This document shows, in pieces, positions 36,216 through 56,367 of a stretch of DNA of 64,000 bases. This DNA comes from Strix aluco. Lineage: Eukaryota; Chordata; Aves; Strigiformes; Strigidae. A program made the translations under genes and the position numbers. The stretch is from the NCBI RefSeq assembly GCF_031877795.1, contig NC_133948.1, positions 12,818,948-12,882,947 of the forward strand, read 5' to 3'. The notes under the pieces were generated by a model. That model saw only the letters and a program-made list of their open reading frames with translations, was not told where the DNA came from and did not search any database. Position 1 is the first letter of the stretch. Each line of letters starts with the position of its first letter.

Positions 36216-39200
36216 CTGCAAGGACACAGAAATATGTATTTTTAAAGGAGGAAAAGACAGAGAGTTTGCCTTGTTAGTTTAAATTATTAATTCTACAGAT
36301 CTAATGGATACATTATGCCACATTAGTGGCACTTGTTCTCTTAACAAACATCCTCCAGATTAGTGGTTCAATACAGTTTTGAATCAAAGAGCTATGTTTC
36401 TAATGGCACCAGTCATCTGTCAATCTGAACTGAATTTTTAAACTGGGTTACCTGAATCAATGCAAGTTAGGATCTTTCATTGCCAGGAAACAGGCTCTTA
36501 TTTGACAAAGTTTCATGAGGTCAACAGCATCTCTGCTTCTTTGAAGTGATACATAAAACAGTCAGGCAAGAACAATACTTTCAGCTGTAGACAACTTGGT
36601 AAATACAACTGCAATACATGACAGATGTTTTAAAAAGGACTGGGTAACCTCTCTTGTGCACCTGCATTAGAAGAAAGATCTGAGAAGTTCCCCCAAATTC
36701 TTGGCAGGTCTCAGACACTACCCACGGATGTACTGATCTCCCTGGTTTGTCCCTGGATGCCTAGCTCTCTGCTGGAGTCCAAAATATCTTCTCCATCAAG
36801 CAGCTATCTTTTAGCAGCTCCTTAAAGAGAGTTCTAGGACATGAGGCACTAAACAGTAAATATATCCTGCAGACAGCATTAACTCCTGTGTTGATTGTCT
36901 CTTGGATGCTACTCAGGACTCCAATGGGCAGAATCTGTTGTGGGGACATTTTCTCCATGTGCAGATGAAACAACTAGACCAGAATTCTTAATGTGGCTTG
37001 CTAAGGAAATGAGGCTGATATAATCACATTGCCCCTGTGCATCTACACGTCTGCCACTACTCAGCCTCTGAAGCTGACTGAACACATCTGACAGACAGAC
37101 AGAGGACTTTAAGATCTTACATTTGTACAAATCCTGTAAAAAGAGGTAGGGTATCAAGGAGTTAATCAGCGCCCTTACTGATAGAAAAGCAGCAGTGTGA
37201 GCTCACTGGCTAGGTGGACACCAAAAATTAATGTGGGTAAAAGACAACAGGAATGCCCTGACTTCAGACTTTGTGCTCTATCAGCTAGTGGCAGGTCAAT
37301 CCCTGCAGTGAAAGGCAGGTAGTCTTCCTTGACTCTTTTTTTCTATGGTAAGGTACAGAGAACAGCATTGGCAATGTAAAGATCTGGAGGCTGGCTCTGT
37401 AATTCCTGTCATCTTACCAGCCCTCAGTTTATTGTCTCTGAAAGAGAGACAGTCCCTCAGTGAAATGGCTGCAAAGCTTTTGAGAGTTTCAGGAAGGAGA
37501 CAGCAGAGATATTAAAAATAATCTTGCATGCCTTTTCCCCCTGAAGAATTATTTCCAAGTTAGTAAGAAAAACTTATGTAGACATCTGTCCCCATTGCAC
37601 AGTCTAAACGCTTACTCCTTTTCCTTCTACCAGTAATTAGAAATGTTGTATTACTGCACATATGCTTGATTTAAGACCCTACTGATTATGAAACAGTATA
37701 AGCTAGTACTTTCCACACAGCCTGGCTGTGTCTCTGTCTTCCTTCGAAGCCATGCTGACAGGTGGTATTTCTGTGACTCCCATGGGGTGAAGTTCTAGAC
37801 CAAGTGAGATTAAAGAAGGGGTCAGAAGTTCACACTCCTCTACGAAAGCATTAAAATATCATAATGGTTTGCATGAAATTCTGAAGTCACTGAACACAAC
37901 CACCCTTCTCACATAAGTTATTACCGGAAGATAATTCTACCCTGCCTGTGTCTGGGGTTCAAGATAAACAAAGACAATGAACTTCTGATGTGAATTTAAA
38001 AAGTCTTGGACACTGGTCCATTGGCAGGAGTTTCTTGCATTCCTTTCCTTCAGTATTTTGGCTACCCTTCCTCATAGCAAAACTGTTGCCATCTCTGTCA
38101 AAGCTCTACAGAAAAGCTTATGTCTTTAATTCACTCTAACACCTCTTACTAGTTCTCCACATTTCTACTTGACTCACTCCCGACTTGCCTAGTCTGCAGA
38201 GAACCACTATGGAGGTGCACAGAAGACATGGGCTTTATATGATGTTTTAGGGCTCAATGGGGACACAAAACTCATGTGAGCTCTAGTTCTGCCCCGAGCA
38301 GCACTGTCAAGTGTCACTCAGACGCTAGAGATAGTCTAAAACTATGTGCTGTAAGAAGCTGCATGTTGTTTCAGACTAACAGGCGGTGCAGCAAACCCAG
38401 CAATGGAATAAGAATGCATGATTCCCGTGGTAGCATGAAGTAGAATATGACACGTTGTGATCCAGTTAAGAAAAGGGTTTGGAATACCTGGGGTGTCCTC
38501 CACTTAAGTAAGAAGGTCCCAGCCAAGATTATGTTTCCCTAAATCCTGCCAGTAGGACTCAAATGAAATCCAAAGACACCAAACTTCTTGTGTTATCAGA
38601 AAGCAAAACAGAATCCGGAATCTGCTCCAAAAATTTGAAGACTGCTCTGAAAGCACAGATCATGAACTACTGGACAACCCTCATTCACTGACAAAATTAT
38701 TAGCTTTTGCTGATCAAAATACTTAGGAAAAGACAGGAAGGCTGACTCGAAATCCATTCAAGTCAGTGGAAAGGCTACTAACAGGCTTCATGAAGGAGCG
38801 TAAGAACAGAGGTACTGGGTCAGAGCAAACAGCCACCTTTGCAGCACCCCCTCTCTAACAGTGCCATGTTACAAATGCCTCATGGGACTGTGTAAGAAAA
38901 GGCTATGGCCAGGGTGATATTTCTCCCTCTATTGCCTTCCAGCTCTGGCAATCTGCAGTTTAGAAACATTCTGAGCCCCAGATTGTATCTGCATCTTTGC
39001 ATTTAAGCTTTTTTTTTGTAACTTCACGTGCTACTGTTTCAAAACATTTGTAATTTTTGTATCCACAGCAACCAGAAGGAATAAGTCCCACAGCTGCATT
39101 GTATGTCACATGGAAAAGTACCTCCTTGTTTAAAGCTGTTTTCCTGTGGCGCCACTTCATCTCATTCGTAACAGACAACAAATAATCACTCTATTTCACT

Positions 39201-40002
39201 GCCTTTAACAACCACTTCCTAAGTCTTTCTTTCCCAAGCCAAAGAGATTGTGTCTATTTTGTCTGTCCACATATAAAGGTTTTTTCATACCTTGCAGCCC
39301 TTCTCTATGTTGTGGGGGGTTTTTTTGGTGCATGTCTGTTTATATGTATATACACTGCATCTTTCTTAAGTCAAGGACATCAGAACTAGAGGCAGGATTC
39401 AGGATGTGGTTCACAGCTGCGTGTCGCCTGTCATTAGGTGCCTTGCCATTCACTCCCAAACCAGGCACATTACAGCTGATTAAGGCCACGTGCAGGCTAT
39501 GGCGCACAGCTCTGCACTGTTTCAGTTAGTAGTGATGCCTCCTTATGGAAGGATATCAAGTATATCCCTTTTCTCACTGCAGTTCTTGATGGACAACATG
39601 CCTATGGGCACATACGCAGGGTTAGACTCAGTGGTGACACAAATATTGGTTTAAGTTACATCTGAGCAAGCAGTGGAAGTGTAATTCAGCATTCAGGACT
39701 GGCAAGGTAGGAGTGCAGGAGAAGCTGACAGGAGAGGGTAAAAGTTACGGAATGGAGTAAGAATAAATTTGGCCTAGTGTGAAATGAGGGACAGCCCTGA
39801 TTCAGCACACACTGTAGCTTAACTCTCAGTGATTCCTCAGCATAACGAGGAACACCCCAGTTTACATTGATCAAGACAGACAAGTTTTATTGCTGGGCTG
39901 TTAACTCCAGTGATGCAAGTGACGGCTTCCCCTTGTCTACATTCAGGGTCATGACTGCAGAAGGTAGATGGTTCCCAAGTGTTGGGTGGGCCCTGTTCCA
40001 GG

Positions 40003-40042
40003 CTATATATATATGTATCACTATATATCTTGATATATGTTT
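40003..40042. repeat. TA-rich simple repeat
   Basis: Short runs of alternating T and A (CTATATATATATGTATCACT followed by ATATATCTTGATATATG). A simple low-complexity patch in TMEM233 intron 2. Confidence 0.7.
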
Positions 40043-40873
40043 GCTAAAGATAACATGCCAGTGTTGAAGATAAACGAGGCTCTCCAAGGCAGCAGCAGAA
40101 GCCCCGAGTTGGCTTAGCACTGAGTTAATCTTCAAAATGAAAAGTCAAGGCTGTTTCTTCCATGCAGACGTAGGTGTCGCCTGCTGTTATTCCTGTGCTA
40201 TGTTGCTCTGCAACTGAATAAACCAAAGGCAGCATGCAAGGCAGCTCAGGGCTCAGAGGCAGGAATTTTATGAAAAGTGAAAGGATCTTCCTCGAGTCCA
40301 CCAGTATTACTGGGGGTATAATGTCACTCTTTGTTCAAAGCAGGAATTTCTTGCACTTGCTCTCTGCAGGTTCAACCATTTCTACCCTCAACACGCCTGA
40401 CTAGATGTTTTTCTCCTGGCTGAGGCATGTGAAGTACCACAAGAGCCCCCTCAGCTCAGCTTAAAGCAGAGGTATTAACCCCTTTCCTAAGCAAGATGGA
40501 ACACATAGTAGATTTGGGTATTGAAAAGACAGAAGACATGTGGGAACAAAAGGATAACTTTGGTTGGAATTTGTAATAGGGCATGTGGGTTTTGATACCC
40601 AGAGGCTACCGAAATTCAGCAAGTTAGGCACTGTCCTCATTGAACTAGTCTTCTAGAAATGGCGTTCATAGAGAGGAAATTACTTTCCAGTAAGTACTGA
40701 AGGAATCTGCGTCCAGAGATGGAGAAGTATTTCAGTGCTCAATTCACAGTGGTTTCAATGAGAGATGCTCAAGAGTGGCAAAGAGGGTTTTTTTGGCAAT
40801 TAAGTTGTGAGTTTGCACAGGAGACCAGAAACTCTGTTGAAGACAGCAAGGGACTGCTTGGGACTGTGCAAGA

Positions 40874-41323
40874 GTGGTTGTGATAAACCACAGGGCAGCA
40901 TCTCCCAAACTGCTGGAGCAACTGCCTGGCATATCAGATGCCTTGACCCAGATGGAGCTTTGGAAGGAGGATGTAGCTGTCCAGGTTGCAGCTGCGCGGA
41001 GTGACTGCTGCCTGTCTTTGGGGCTGGGACATTGGTGGCCTCTCTGGTGGGAGCGGTACTCTGAAGCTCTGCATCTCCAGGGAAAAGAGCTTCAGGAGGA
41101 GGTGAGCAGACTGCAGACCACCAGGGTGCACAAACAGGAGACCAACAGGGTCTCCACAGAGACTCTGCCTGAGCTCTACAAAGCAGAGGATGAACAACTG
41201 AAAACTACACTTGAACAAGAGCTGAATGGAGACTTACATGATGGGGAAGGCCTGATGTTTATGACTTCTGGCAGGAAAAGGAAGGTTCCTTCTTGGCCTG
41301 CAGATCCTCCAGGACATGTGTAG
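40874..41323 (+). mobile_element. Possible relic of a retroelement ORF (CR1 ORF1-like)
   Basis: Open frame of about 149 codons with a charged heptad-like centre (LQGKELQEEVSRLQTTRVHK, then ETNRVSTETLPELYKAEDEQ). The style (ELQEEVSRLQ followed by QE-x-R) resembles the coiled coil of avian CR1 first ORFs as I remember them. There is no CR1 3' end beside it. I cannot exclude a chance open frame. Confidence 0.35.
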
Positions 41324-44072
41324 CCAGTCCTCTGGAAGAAGGCGAGGAGCTGTTTTGAAGGAGACTTCAGAGCCAGCTGAGCCTGAATCAAGTTTTTGTA
41401 CCAAGAGGAAAAGTTGTGTAACAATTGACAGAGATTCCCTCCTGTCAACCTGATTTGGATGTCTCAGGTTTGTTGCTTTCCAGAAGCTCAGACCCAGGAT
41501 GTTGTGGAAGAACTCCCAAGGCTCAAGGCTCATCCAGCCCTCAAACTCATTACACCTTGCATCTCTGATACTGTCAGCAGGACCACAGATAAACCAGAAT
41601 GTTTATGAATACTCAAGTAACACACTGTGAGAAGCTCTAGCAGCCATAAGAGAACAGATAAAGTACTCACACAGAAATGGGATGGTAGGGTGGTAAACAA
41701 CAAGCTCTAGGGAGAAATACATAAGAATATGGAAGGAGAATACAAGGGAGTACTCCCAATGGTAATTTCCAATGAGACTTGTCCTTTGAAAACCAAAAGA
41801 AGCCACACGGAATGTCAGCAGGAGCAACTGGGTAATATGGTAGCTGATGAATTTCATGATAAAACACACAGTTATAAATCCTGGAAGGGTCAAGCTTTTC
41901 ATACATGTTGCTGATGTCTAAATTAACTTTCAGGAAAAATGCATGTATAGGTCATGGAAACATCAAATCTGTGCCTAATGGTAATCAAATGGTTACAGGG
42001 CTAACTATCATATTATTCTATTAAGGCTATTTTGTACTATCTTACAAATACTGAAGCATATATATTAAAGTTAGCATGGAAGTAATTTACCATCACTTCA
42101 CATTAGCAGAGTGCGAAGCAGCTGTTAGTAAATAATCATGACCAAGGTACAAATGGATGCGAGATAACTGCACAGAGAATGCAATGCCATCCGCAGCAGT
42201 GGCATGTCAAACTCAATGACAGTTTAGTGTAAAATATAAATGTCCATGAGTAAGGCAACAAAGGGGAGTCAGGTAAGCATGGAGGTTGGAAAGGCTGGTT
42301 GGATGCTCCTGTTCACTCATTTTCACACCAGAAAAATAAAGAAGATTGTAGCTCCCATCAAACACTTTCTTAGAAGCAAGTGCTCTTTGGAGTGTGACAG
42401 GTGAGAGGGAGAAGGGGAACAGTAGAGAGACTGGAAAGCCAGAGAGCAGGGTGAATCCAGTAAACCTTGAGTCCTCACAAAACCCAAGGTACCATTTGGC
42501 CAAGAGACCTCTATGGAAGCTACTCACTGAATACAGAAATTGGTATCCCAGCAGTGCGCTGAGTGCTCCCAGGCACCTGGCAATGCTTCCATCTAACACA
42601 GAGATTTTTCTCTTGAAAAAAAACCCCAAACCAATTTGAAAAAATCCTCAAGAGACAAAGCTTAAGAAAAAACCATAAAGTCGCCTTATACTGATTTACT
42701 GCTGCTTACTTCCTTGAGGGTAGGAAAGAGAGAGGTGCTTACGAATACTAGCTAGATGTAAAGTGCTAACTACCACTAATATCTGGCAGTGGGCATAAAA
42801 AAGCATTCACACGTTCAGCACACAGGGTCCTACTGTAGCAGAGGTGAAATGTTGACTACAACTAAATGTAGGTAGTGTGCCCTGGTTAACGTGAATGCTT
42901 CAGGTCAGTGTTGTCTGCCACTCCTCAGGCTGCCCTTCTCTCCTACTTAAAAAAAAAAATTATTGAGCTGCTATCCTTGTCTGAGAAATGATGAGTAAGG
43001 TAGTAGAAGCGAACAGAGGAATTTACTGCTGCTGTCAATTACAAAACTTGGCACACCCTGCCTGAAGTGACTTGGTTTTAAATCTGAGGGCTGAGCAAAC
43101 TGAACACAAGCTGAACCAAAGAGAGATTCATGCCTGCAAAATGCAGTGGAAATTAATGAATATACAGTAAGCTTCTGATTCTGCAGCACCATCCACTAAC
43201 ATCCTACTGAAATGGACCCCATCCCCACTAAACTCCCCGCAGTTCAACATGGTGTACTGTAAATTTTTGTCTGAAAATGTTGTACATGTTTAAACAGCTA
43301 CTCCATTCCACTCCCCAGAGGTGTTTGCATTTCAGTGGTGGATGAGGTGATCTCTGTTTATACATAAGTTTGTACTGAAAGGCTCTCCAACCAAAACAGC
43401 CAATAACAAATTGATGTAAACTGGTTATTTTAATGGGAAGTGCACATTACCTCGGAGCAAAGAACAGATTGTCACACAACCTTAAGAAAGGATATCAATA
43501 CCCTAATTACTTTTGTCCTCTTTTCCAAACAAGCTTACAATCCATCTGGGTAACCACTGTGTATACAGAGATTCATTTGTTGAGCTTCTTCACTATTGCT
43601 GCAGGTGTACGAAAGCAGGTCAGTCACACAGCACTGAGAGCTAATGACCTTATCCCACTGCAAGCCAAATCAAAATTACATTTACGGTCACTTTTGGTAT
43701 AGTTATGGTCACCTTAATATCAAAGGGTAAAATAGTAATTGACTGTCATCTTCTCCTTGCAAAGTTAAAAGATCTGTTGGACAGATTATGAGATGGAAAA
43801 TTAGCACTTGGAGACTGTATTACCTGAAATCTAAGGATCTCTATGCACTTGGTCTTACAGATGATGAAATTGGCCTAAATTGGAAAAACCTGTGGGAGCT
43901 GAAAGAGTTTCTAGAAAATCTACTGCTGCTAAGACACAGTTGCTTGCGTTTAACTACAGACAATTCGAATTTTCTGAATTGCACAATAAGTAAGATTTGC
44001 TCTTTTGGAAAACATGCACACATCCCTAAATTTTAACATTAGTAGACAGTTCTGAAAATCTTTAGTTTCTTA

Positions 44073-51620
<7,548 letters not shown>

Positions 51621-54600
51621 GGGGCTGCGGTGCGGCGGGCGGGCGGCTGGAAAAGCCCAGCGCCGCGCCCCGGGCAGGCGGGACCCCGCCGCGGCGCCGA
51701 GCCAAGGGAGCCGCCCGGCGCGGAGCGGCGCCTCCCCGGGACGGGCACCCGCCGGCGGGGCGGGGCGGGGGCGCCCGCCCGCAGCTCCGCGGCTGCCGAA
51801 GCCTTTAGCCCGGCAGTCGATTCCGGGGAGGAATCGGGGGGGAAAAAGAAAAAATAAAAAGGAAAACCAGGCAAAAGCCGCCGAGTGTTTCCAGCGCCGC
51901 GACCCGGAGGCGGGCGGCGGTTCCCCGGGCAAGCCCGCTCCTGCTCCGGAGCCTGCCCCGCCGCCGGCACAGCGGGGGCCGCAGCCGCAGGGCCCGGGGC
52001 TCTTCCGAAAGTTTCTAACTGTTTTCAGTTAAAGGATTTTAACTGAGTTTGCATTACCCCCAGGGAGCACTTCGCTGTGTTGGCAGACTCTCATCTCTAG
52101 AACCGGCGAGCTCCCTCAGCAAGTGGCGTGAGGTCTGCAAGGGCATTTCCTTTGATCTGGGCTCAATTTGTCATCTCCTAACCCCCGTGACTTGCGAAAC
52201 TTAGCAAAACCATGAAAGACTGGCAGAAAATAACCAACTTAAAGCATTTTGGTGGCTCAGGCCCAGCGTAATTTGGCCAATTTTTAGCAAGTGATTCAGT
52301 CCTTGATGAACAGAGCATCTGTCAGGTGAAACTCACTTTGGGGGATGCAGGAAGGGGAGCAAGGAAATGAATCTTCATTATGGAAAAAACCCCAAACAAA
52401 CCACAAAACAAGTAAATAAAGATCTAATTTCATCGTAAGTTTGAAGCTGGTGAGGAAAAGTATGACAGCCTGCACCCAGAAAGGAACAGGCTCTGTTTCT
52501 GCCATGTGATATAAGAAAAAAAACTTTATACCTGCATGGACCTTCAGCAAAATGAAGAGACTTCTGATCAGATGGAGGGTGGAGTTGAGATTTTGCTCTG
52601 TCTGGCTCCCCCTGTGCGCATTTCATTAATCGAAGTTACAGAAAACTGTAAGTTGTGTTTAGAGCTTTATGAATGAGCTACTTTTGTCACTGAAGGTTTT
52701 ACAATTTGCTTGAATAGAGCCATAGTTTCCCATTTCTGGATGTCACCCTACAAGATAAAATGCAGTCAACACAGTAAAGACATAAGAAATATATGTGCAG
52801 TATTTTTACTTTCATAGACATTAATCATTTCTCAGCTGCATGCCTGGACTATAATGTAGAATGAGAATCTGCTGATCTATCAGAATGTCAAAAGAAAAGA
52901 TTCTACATCTTTAGGAAAGAGTAAGAAATGCCGAAGTTACATCCGCTTGCCAACGTACCCATTAGTGTTCAGGCACAAGCTCTCTGTAGCTGTAAAATCT
53001 CTGATATGTTTGTTCTCAGGGGCCTTTAAACACCAGACAAGCTCCGGAAACACAGTCCGCATCACACCACACAATTACTTTTAGAATTGAGTTCAGCAGG
53101 GATGGAGGCCATGGACTTACCCTCTGCAAGGGGTCAGCATCTTCTGGAGCCACTCAAGCCTTTAATCCACGAGAATGCTTTCAGTGAAACATTGTAATGG
53201 CTTAATGAGTTTATCTGCTTGTAGTTGAAACACAGGTAAATGAGAACTTATTATCAGGCATGTGAATGAGAACACCGAGCTCACTTGGGGCAGTTTGAGC
53301 CATTGATGTTGAACATAAACAAGCACAACAAAAAGCTGCCAGCACATCAGCTCTGGAGAGAAGGCAAAGTTGTGTGCAGAGATTAGCCAGGAAGACTTGA
53401 AACTGGGCTGTGAGGAAAGGATGTAGATTCTTACTGTCTAACATCAGACATTTAGTTTAAGGACCTTTGTGGAGGACCTCCAAGAGGGTGATTCAGGGAC
53501 TGGTGGAGTTACCAGTCACATCAGGCCAACAATCTGCACTAAATCTTCCTCTGAGGACCATGAACTGTAGGATGTATCTGAGCTCTGTTAAGTTGGACCA
53601 TGTGAATCCCTTCCCAGGGCTCCCAAAGACACAGACCTAATAGTAGAACCTGGGGTTCCTTGTGCGTTTCTAGAAACAGTAAAATTTAATTGTTCAAATG
53701 AGGCTGCTAAGGGATGCTAATGGATTGTAAAGAAAGCAGGAGACAGGAAGCGGTGAGATGTGTGGAGCTACAGAAGATATTATAGATATTCAGGGGCAAT
53801 TTGTGATAACAAGAGCTCATTAAGAGGTTCTTCAGACAAAGGTTCTGTCATAAGGCAGTTATTGTAGCTGAATTTAGTGGTTTGTTTTATGTAGAAGATG
53901 GGTTAAAATCCAAGACGTATATCCTGTTAGGACAAGATTGATTAAATTTTAAATGGCACTGACTTGCAGCCATTTACTGAGGTAAAGAAAAAGAAGGAGG
54001 TATTCAGCCAATAGCTTGGTTTCACAGGCTGCCGTGATGGAGGGTAGTTACATTCCCCATAACCTGGAAAAAGCTCTTACCTCAGAGGAAAGAACCACTG
54101 TGCTGAGATGGCTCAGCAAAAAGCTGTGAAAATTATTTAAGGACATTAACAAGAGTTTTAAGAAGTAGTTCCACAGAGAACAATCATAAAAATATCCCTC
54201 CAAGAGAATGAGTCAGAGTACCCAGTATTCTTGCTTACAGCCTTACACTTCAAGCTGAGTCTTGAAAAAGAAACTGATCACTCTGCGCAGAGCAGAGATC
54301 TTCCCAGTGATGTGAGTAAGGTAAGATGCTGGATACATTGCTTACCATGATGGGCAAAGCAGATGGGCTAGAGACATGATGGTTTCGAGATTATTTTTTC
54401 TAAAGGTCTTCTTCCCCTGATTTCAGAGGGTGCTAAGGCTCAACAGCAGGATCTGTTGTAAGGCAGAATACGGTCTCTCCACCACACTTTGCTGTGTTGC
54501 TGGCTGGTAGGACTCTCCTCAAAGGCACGTCCATGGCTCATAGTGGTTCTGGAAAGAAGTTCCAGTGTCTGCACACACAAGTCCACGTAAAGATCAAAAA

Positions 54601-56336
54601 TGGTAGTTTAACGCTCAGAGGTTGTTTGGGACTAACATGTATGTCCAGACAACATGATACAAGGAGCTTCCTCATTGGTTCTTCACGGCACTGAGAGAGC
54701 CGAGTCTGCAAATCCTGAGCACTAAGAACCCTTCTCAAGTGTAGAGTCACACCAGAAGGAGCTGGTGGGACCTTGTAATGGCCTGAGAGACTGGTCAGAT
54801 AGGCTAGGCTTCCCTAGCTCGGTGTAAGGCAAGGGAGGCATTTCCAGATCACAGTTCTTGCTGGAACAACGTGGCAACGTGCCACCAAACTGGCCTTACA
54901 CGGGGCTGTGTTTGATCAGCGCAGTCAATCCCTATGCAGCAGACCTGGTGACGTTCACAAACCCAACTTCAGATCACGCTCTTTGCTCTCCTGTGACAAA
55001 AATGAGCACACTGCTCTTTCCCAACTACTCTTAGAAAAAAAGAAACTAACTGAAATTTTTTAAGAGAGTGCGGTGTGCCCAGTGGAGGAATAGTAACCTG
55101 ACATAACGCAAACAGTGTCTTCCTAAAACAAACTGTTATTTCTCAGTATGGTCACACAGCTGCCTACCATTGCCTCTGTTTCCAACCCTTCTGGGATATT
55201 AAGCAGAAAAAAAGGACTATAGAAATAATAAAGGAGACCTGTGAGAAACACCTTTATAGTTTTCCAAAGAACTGTTGTTCTCTGGGTAGAGCATGTACTC
55301 AAGCTGTTCCAAATACAGCAGACAAGATGTTTGCAGGAACCTTTCTCCACCCAGACTTAAACACCACTTTCGGGGAAGGAAGTCACATGAACAGGCAATG
55401 GCCATGTAAGGCTCCAAGCTGAGTTCTACTTATCTGTAGAAAAAAAATCCTGTCAAGCATCTTCCAACATTTAGCCATACTTTATCCTTCCTGAGAGAAC
55501 AGTAAACCTGGCTACTGTATAATCCCAAGGGAAAAGCATAAACTGGAAATTAAGTAATTCAATATCTAAAATTCTCATACTGTATCCATTGCACAGTAAT
55601 TTAAAATTCTTCATATACTTCATCACAATAGCTCATGATAGTAAAAACCATCCCTGTTTTACAAAGGGAACAAGCCAGCCCCCGGGGATGAAGGCTACGC
55701 ATACACCGCAGGGCTGGTACTTCTGTCATGTAGCTCAAAGCTCTCTCCCCCTCCCCCAAAAGGGGGATCAGCTGCAGATGAGACGTGAGACTGGATGGAG
55801 GACTCCCATACTCTGAAAAGTAGCATTTCAGCTTGTTTTAATAACTGCTTGTACAGAAGTATTCTTCTATGGGGAAGCAGGGGAAAACTAATGTACCCTT
55901 TTATTTTTAAAGACGATTCTGTACCTGGTCATCCCGGTCTTGACAAGTACGTGGGAACATCCCTTCTCTGCCTGCTGTTCATTGCCAGGCCATTTAGCCA
56001 CACTTCACAAACCCAGAGACTGTGGCTATGAAGGAACACAGAACTGCCTTATAGGTTCTTGCTGCTAGTAAGTTATAAAGAAATCTGTGTCACCCAAGCA
56101 GCTATTGGAGGGAAATGGTTCCGTGTCTGTTCCCAGTCAGCAACGCCAAATGAACCAGTGTCTCCAGGGCCTTCAGTTTTTTGTCTTTGCAGGCTTACTG
56201 CTAAATCAGTCCTTTCTTCTGTACATTTCAGTGTCCAAATCTGCTTTGCACTGATAGGTCTTTGCTTAGAAGCCTCTATTTGTAGTGAACTGAGGTGAAT
56301 GGTCTTTTTTACTCCTGCCTGGACTTCAGCTGTTGA

Positions 56337-56340
<4 letters not shown>

Positions 56341-56367
<27 letters not shown>
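56341..56367 (+). repeat. Long poly-T tract
   Basis: Twenty-seven T in a row, the longest homopolymer in the window. It may be the A-tail of an old minus-strand retrosequence, but nothing recognisable lies on the adjacent right side. Confidence 0.9.

Noticed and set aside
51621-51932. N-terminal extension of TMEM233 by about 100 residues
   Set aside because: The frame is open, but no ATG precedes MSALP and the length would exceed every known TMEM233. It is 5' UTR.
56341-56367. Poly-T as the tail of a processed pseudogene
   Set aside because: No coding remnant on the side where a minus-strand retrocopy would lie, and no target-site duplication seen.
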